Source of the DNA: Roseovarius sp. W115
GTDB taxonomy: Bacteria > Pseudomonadota > Alphaproteobacteria > Rhodobacterales > Rhodobacteraceae
Direction of reading: 5' to 3'
NCBI RefSeq assembly: GCF_032842945.2
Contig: NZ_CP146606.1
Coordinates: 3,228,501-3,292,500, forward strand
Length of the DNA: 64,000 bases
Part shown: positions 60,796-64,000 of the stretch, piece by piece
How the letters are laid out: every line of letters starts with the position of its first letter
How positions within the stretch are numbered: position 1 is the stretch's first letter
Translations under genes and position numbers: made by a program
The notes under the pieces: model-generated
The model's input: the letters and a program-made list of their open reading frames with translations, nothing else
Database searches by the model: none
Told to the model about the DNA's origin: nothing

Positions 60796-61431
60796 GTGTC
60801 GTATAATACCAACAGCCTTGCAACGATGATAGGGTCGCGCATTTGTCATGACCTGATCAGCCCGCTTGGCGCAGTGAATAACGGGCTTGAATTGATGCAG
60901 CTGTCAAATTCGACCGAAAGCCCCGAGATGTCACTTATCTCGCAAAGCGTCACTTATGCCAATGCGCGCATCCGGTTTTTCCGGCTGGCCTTTGGCATGG
61001 CATCCGAGGATCAGATGACCGGTGCAGAAGAAGTGAACACGATTTTGCACGACTTGCAGACCGATGGCCGGTTAAAGATCAGCGATTTCCCCCAAGGCGT
61101 CCATCCCCGCAGTCAGGTGCGCGCGATCCTGCTGGCGATACTCTGCGCTGAGCAGGCAATCCCTTATGGCGGTCAAATCGCGATCACCGAGCAGAATGGA
61201 ACCTGGAACGTGATCGCGCAGAGCGATCGGCTGAAACCTGATCCAGAGTTGTGGGGCTTGCTCAATGGAACCGATCTGGCGCAATCTTTGACGCCCGCTG
61301 CGGTACAATTTGCAATTTTGCCAGAGCTATTGCCGGGAATTGGCATGGCTTGCTCCACGCGGCTTACACCGAACTATGCTGAGATCCGTATCACGCCCGC
61401 GTCGCACCATCCCCCGTCACAAGATACTTGA
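60796..61431 (+). CDS. chpT: histidine phosphotransferase ChpT
   Basis: ChpT passes phosphate from the CckA receiver to CtrA and CpdR. The 211-residue product has the dimer helix with H18 in [20 protein letters not shown], the diagnostic ChpT motif, and a degenerate ATPase-like C-terminal domain. The GTG start has AGGAG about nine bases upstream. Its last 41 bases overlap the convergent end of proA. With cckA and ctrA in the same window, the whole relay is present. Confidence 0.92.
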   Translation: MSYNTNSLATMIGSRICHDLISPLGAVNNGLELMQLSNSTESPEMSLISQSVTYANARIRFFRLAFGMASEDQMTGAEEVNTILHDLQTDGRLKISDFPQGVHPRSQVRAILLAILCAEQAIPYGGQIAITEQNGTWNVIAQSDRLKPDPELWGLLNGTDLAQSLTPAAVQFAILPELLPGIGMACSTRLTPNYAEIRITPASHHPPSQDT

Positions 61432-62656
61432 AACTTGTCAGTTGCGCGGCGCCCACCGGGCCGCGCGCATGCATCTTGCCGGTGGCAATGCCAATCTCGG
61501 CACCCATACCGAATTCTCCACCATCGGCGAACTGGGTTGAGGCGTTGCGCATAAGGATCGCACTGTCGAGGCGGGCAAAGAACCTATCCGCTGTTGCGTC
61601 GTCCTCGGTGATGATGCAATCGGTGTGGTTGGAGCCATATTTTCGAATATGATCAATCGCTTCATCAGCATTCTTCACGCGTTTTGCAGCCATGATCATC
61701 GCCAGGAACTCGAATCCCCAATCCTCCTCTGAGGCAGGTTTGGTTCCCTCGACACTTTGCAGAGCCGCATCCGCACGTAGCTCCACACCCTTCTCCATCA
61801 GCGCGCGCATGACGCCCTGTCCGATCGTGTCAACCACATCCTCATGCACCAAAAGGCATTCGGCCGCACCGCAGATTCCAGTGCGTCGTGTCTTGGCGTT
61901 GATCACAACCTTGAGCGCCTTGTCCGGGTCGGCGTGTTTGTCGATATAGATATGCACGATGCCTTCGAGATGGGCGAAGACCGGCACCCTTGCCTCACGC
62001 TGCACCAACCCGACAAGACCCTTGCCACCACGCGGCACGATCACATCAATAGTGTCGGTCATGGTCAGCATTGCCTGAACCGCTGCGCGGTCCCGCGTCG
62101 GGACAAGCTGAATGGCGTCTTCCGGCAGACCTGCTTCGGCCAATCCTTCGACCAGACATGTGTGAATCGCGCCGGAAGAATGAAAACTCTCAGAGCCACC
62201 CCGCAGGATCACCGCATTCCCGGATTTGAGGCAGAGCGCCCCTGCGTCCGCGGTCACGTTGGGGCGGCTTTCATAAATCACGCCAATGACGCCCAAAGGT
62301 GTGCGCACGCGTTTGATATGCAGGCCATTGGGACGATCCCATTCGGCCATGACCTCCCCCACCGGATCATCTTGCGCGGCCACAGCGCGCAGCCCCTCGC
62401 AAATGCCATGAATGCGCGCTTCATCCAGCATCAGGCGGTCCATCATCGCATCCGACAGCCCCTTGTCGCGGCCATAATCGAGATCTTTTGCATTGGCCGC
62501 AATGATGCCCGCACGCCCCGCCCAGACGGCATCTGCAGCCGCCTCAAGCGCTGTTTGTTTGACCTCTGCCGGAGCAACCGCCAAAGCACGCGCCGCAACT
62601 TTGGCACGTGCACCGATCTCGTCCATCAGCGCGGGAATATTGTCGAGGTCTTTCAT
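61391..62656 (-). CDS. proA: gamma-glutamyl phosphate reductase
   Basis: ProA reduces gamma-glutamyl phosphate to the semialdehyde in proline synthesis. The 421-residue product from the ATG at 62656 ([15 protein letters not shown]) has [20 protein letters not shown], the NAD(P)-binding GGSESFHSS and the catalytic cysteine in [15 protein letters not shown]. It lies 43 bases after proB on the same strand. The open frame upstream of this ATG overlaps proB and is not used. Confidence 0.96.
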   Translation of the reverse strand: MKDLDNIPALMDEIGARAKVAARALAVAPAEVKQTALEAAADAVWAGRAGIIAANAKDLDYGRDKGLSDAMMDRLMLDEARIHGICEGLRAVAAQDDPVGEVMAEWDRPNGLHIKRVRTPLGVIGVIYESRPNVTADAGALCLKSGNAVILRGGSESFHSSGAIHTCLVEGLAEAGLPEDAIQLVPTRDRAAVQAMLTMTDTIDVIVPRGGKGLVGLVQREARVPVFAHLEGIVHIYIDKHADPDKALKVVINAKTRRTGICGAAECLLVHEDVVDTIGQGVMRALMEKGVELRADAALQSVEGTKPASEEDWGFEFLAMIMAAKRVKNADEAIDHIRKYGSNHTDCIITEDDATADRFFARLDSAILMRNASTQFADGGEFGMGAEIGIATGKMHARGPVGAAQLTSFKYLVTGDGATRA

Positions 62657-62699
62657 GGCAACACCTTTTGTCTCTTGCGCCAAAGTAAATCGTACGCGG

Positions 62700-63806
62700 T
62701 TAAAACGCCATATCATCGCGGTGAATGAGCGGGCCTCGTGGCGGATAACCCAGAACCGGCTCCAACGCATCACTGCGCAACCCTTTGATCTTGCTGGCAT
62801 CAGCGTGATCATAACGTGTCAGGCCCTGCCCTAGACTAGCCCCATCAACACTTACCACCTCCACTGCATCGCCACGCCCAAATCCGCCTTGCACCTCCGT
62901 GATCCCGGCAACCAACAGGCTTGATCCCGCACGCAGTGCCTTGGCCGCACCGGCATCGACGGTTACCCGCCCCTTGGGCTTCATTGCAGCAATCCACTGC
63001 TTGCGCTTTTGCTGCGGGTCACCTTGGGCTGTGAACCATGTCGCCGCCGCCCCTTCTGACAGAGCGCGGATGGGATTGAGCACATCACCTTGCGTGATCG
63101 CCATCACACAGCCCGCAGCCGTGGCTGTGCGCGCAGCGAGAAGTTTCGTCTTCATGCCGCCCTTTGAGAGCCCCGACCCGGCCTCGCCGGCCATGGCTTC
63201 AATTTCGGGTGTGATCTCGGCAATCACATCAAACCGTTTGGCCGCGGCATCCACGCCAGGTTGACCCGAGTAGAACCCGTCCACGTCACTCAGCAAGACC
63301 AGTTGATCCGCCCCGGCCGTCACCGCCACTTGTGCGGCCAACCGATCGTTGTCGCCATATCGGATTTCGTCCGTTGCCACCGTGTCGTTCTCATTCACGA
63401 TAGGCACCACACCAAGGCTCAAGAGCTGTTCCAGAGTGGCGCGGGAATTGAGATAGCGCCGACGGTCTGCGCTGTCTTCCAGAGTCACCAGAACCTGTGC
63501 CGTCGTGATATCATGCGCCGCCAGCGCCTCGGCATAGGCGCGTGCCAGTTGAATTTGCCCAACTGCTGCCGCCGCTTGCGATTGTTCCAGCGTGAGGTCC
63601 TTGCCCGGCAGGTTCAACACACCGCGCCCAAGAGCAATGGATCCCGATGAGACAAGGATCACATCTGTGCCGCGCGCGCGGATCATGGCCACATCCTCGG
63701 CCAAAGCCCGCAGCCAATCGGCGCGCAAGTCTCCTGTGGCGCGATCCACCAAAAGCGCCGAGCCGATCTTGATGACCAGCCGTTTGGCCGCGCTCAGGGA
63801 CGCCAT
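62700..63806 (-). CDS. proB: glutamate 5-kinase
   Basis: ProB phosphorylates glutamate in the first and feedback-controlled step of proline synthesis. The 368-residue product has an amino-acid kinase domain ([61 protein letters not shown]) and a C-terminal PUA domain (residues about 275-368). Its start overlaps the end of obg by 13 bases, so obg-proB-proA is one transcription unit. Confidence 0.96.
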   Translation of the reverse strand: MASLSAAKRLVIKIGSALLVDRATGDLRADWLRALAEDVAMIRARGTDVILVSSGSIALGRGVLNLPGKDLTLEQSQAAAAVGQIQLARAYAEALAAHDITTAQVLVTLEDSADRRRYLNSRATLEQLLSLGVVPIVNENDTVATDEIRYGDNDRLAAQVAVTAGADQLVLLSDVDGFYSGQPGVDAAAKRFDVIAEITPEIEAMAGEAGSGLSKGGMKTKLLAARTATAAGCVMAITQGDVLNPIRALSEGAAATWFTAQGDPQQKRKQWIAAMKPKGRVTVDAGAAKALRAGSSLLVAGITEVQGGFGRGDAVEVVSVDGASLGQGLTRYDHADASKIKGLRSDALEPVLGYPPRGPLIHRDDMAF

Positions 63807-64000
63807 GGTCCGGCCTCCTGAATATCGCCGCGTTCGCGCAGGCGCTTGGTGTCAATCTGCGCTCTGAGCGCGCGCAGGACCTCTGTGACGCCTTCTTTTG
63901 AGACACCGGACATCAGCATCACAGGCGCGCCCACCGCCGCCTCCAGCTCGTCTTTGAGAAAGTCGCGTTCTTCGCCGTCCAGCGTGTCGATCTTGTTGAG
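63794..64000 (-). CDS. obg: GTPase Obg/CgtA, C-terminal fragment
   Basis: The last 68 residues of the ribosome-assembly GTPase Obg are read from the window edge: NKID specificity motif ([14 protein letters not shown]), the G5-type loop [20 protein letters not shown], and a C-terminus ending EAGPWRP before TGA at 63794-63796. The gene continues past 64000 and is intact as far as visible. It overlaps proB by 13 bases. Confidence 0.9.
   Translation of the reverse strand, partial: LNKIDTLDGEERDFLKDELEAAVGAPVMLMSGVSKEGVTEVLRALRAQIDTKRLRERGDIQEAGPWRP

Overview
This window looks like a chromosomal segment of an alphaproteobacterium of the Rhodobacteraceae, most likely a Roseobacter-type aerobic anoxygenic phototroph. 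The reasons are the CckA-ChpT-CtrA phosphorelay genes with a SciP homologue beside ctrA, LpxI in the lipid A operon, ornithine-lipid genes olsB-olsA, and the bacteriochlorophyll genes bchE-bchJ behind a PpsR-type palindrome. Nearly all of it is core genome. I see no insertion sequence, prophage, CRISPR array or rRNA operon, and one tRNA (Arg-ACG).

Layout. 1-2.2 kb: a frameshifted methyltransferase fragment, gluQ, hisI and an IscU-like scaffold. 2.2-2.7 kb: a self-contained transcription unit for a 40-residue membrane peptide, with a perfect CtrA site, a perfect alphaproteobacterial LexA box and a terminator. 2.7-8.1 kb: recG-ligA, then ctrA and sciP. 8.3-10.5 kb: mnmA and an ornithine-cyclodeaminase-family gene. 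10.8-23.0 kb (minus strand): the envelope and isoprenoid cluster pyrH-frr-uppS-cdsA-dxr-rseP-(42-aa peptide)-bamA-skp-fabZ-lpxA-lpxI-lpxB, with lpxB carrying two apparent single-base deletions. 23.2-31.5 kb: miaA, an AraC regulator beside an orphan Tat-type solute-binding protein, a lytic transglycosylase, ssb, bchE-bchJ and a GNAT protein. 31.6-44.6 kb: typA, MOSC, two DUF1330 genes, alaS, recA, a small sulfotransferase-like gene, cckA, rsmB, guaB. 44.8-50.5 kb: accessory genes (membrane protein, LpxO-like hydroxylase, agmatinase-family enzyme, sulfotransferase, DUF900 hydrolase), then yidD-rnpA-rpmH. 50.8-54.4 kb: TVP38 protein, flavin disulfide oxidoreductase and a frameshifted histidine kinase. 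54.4-64 kb: tRNA-Arg, an M32 carboxypeptidase, ctaA, an RNA methyltransferase, a thiE-like gene, olsA-olsB, a DUF3553 gene, chpT, proA-proB and the end of obg.

How the parts connect. The window holds the whole CckA -> ChpT -> CtrA relay plus the CtrA antagonist SciP, at four separate places. I found exactly three perfect TTAA-N7-TTAA sites by eye. All three are intergenic and lie just upstream of the 40-aa peptide gene, cckA and olsB; ctrA has a one-mismatch site. The 40-aa peptide promoter also has a perfect GTTC-N7-GTTC LexA box, which suggests a small membrane protein under joint cell-cycle and DNA-damage control. This is the best candidate for something undescribed.

Four single-base lesions (methyltransferase; lpxB twice; histidine kinase), three of them in C/G homopolymers, may be sequencing errors. 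Coordinates for those genes span the restored frames.
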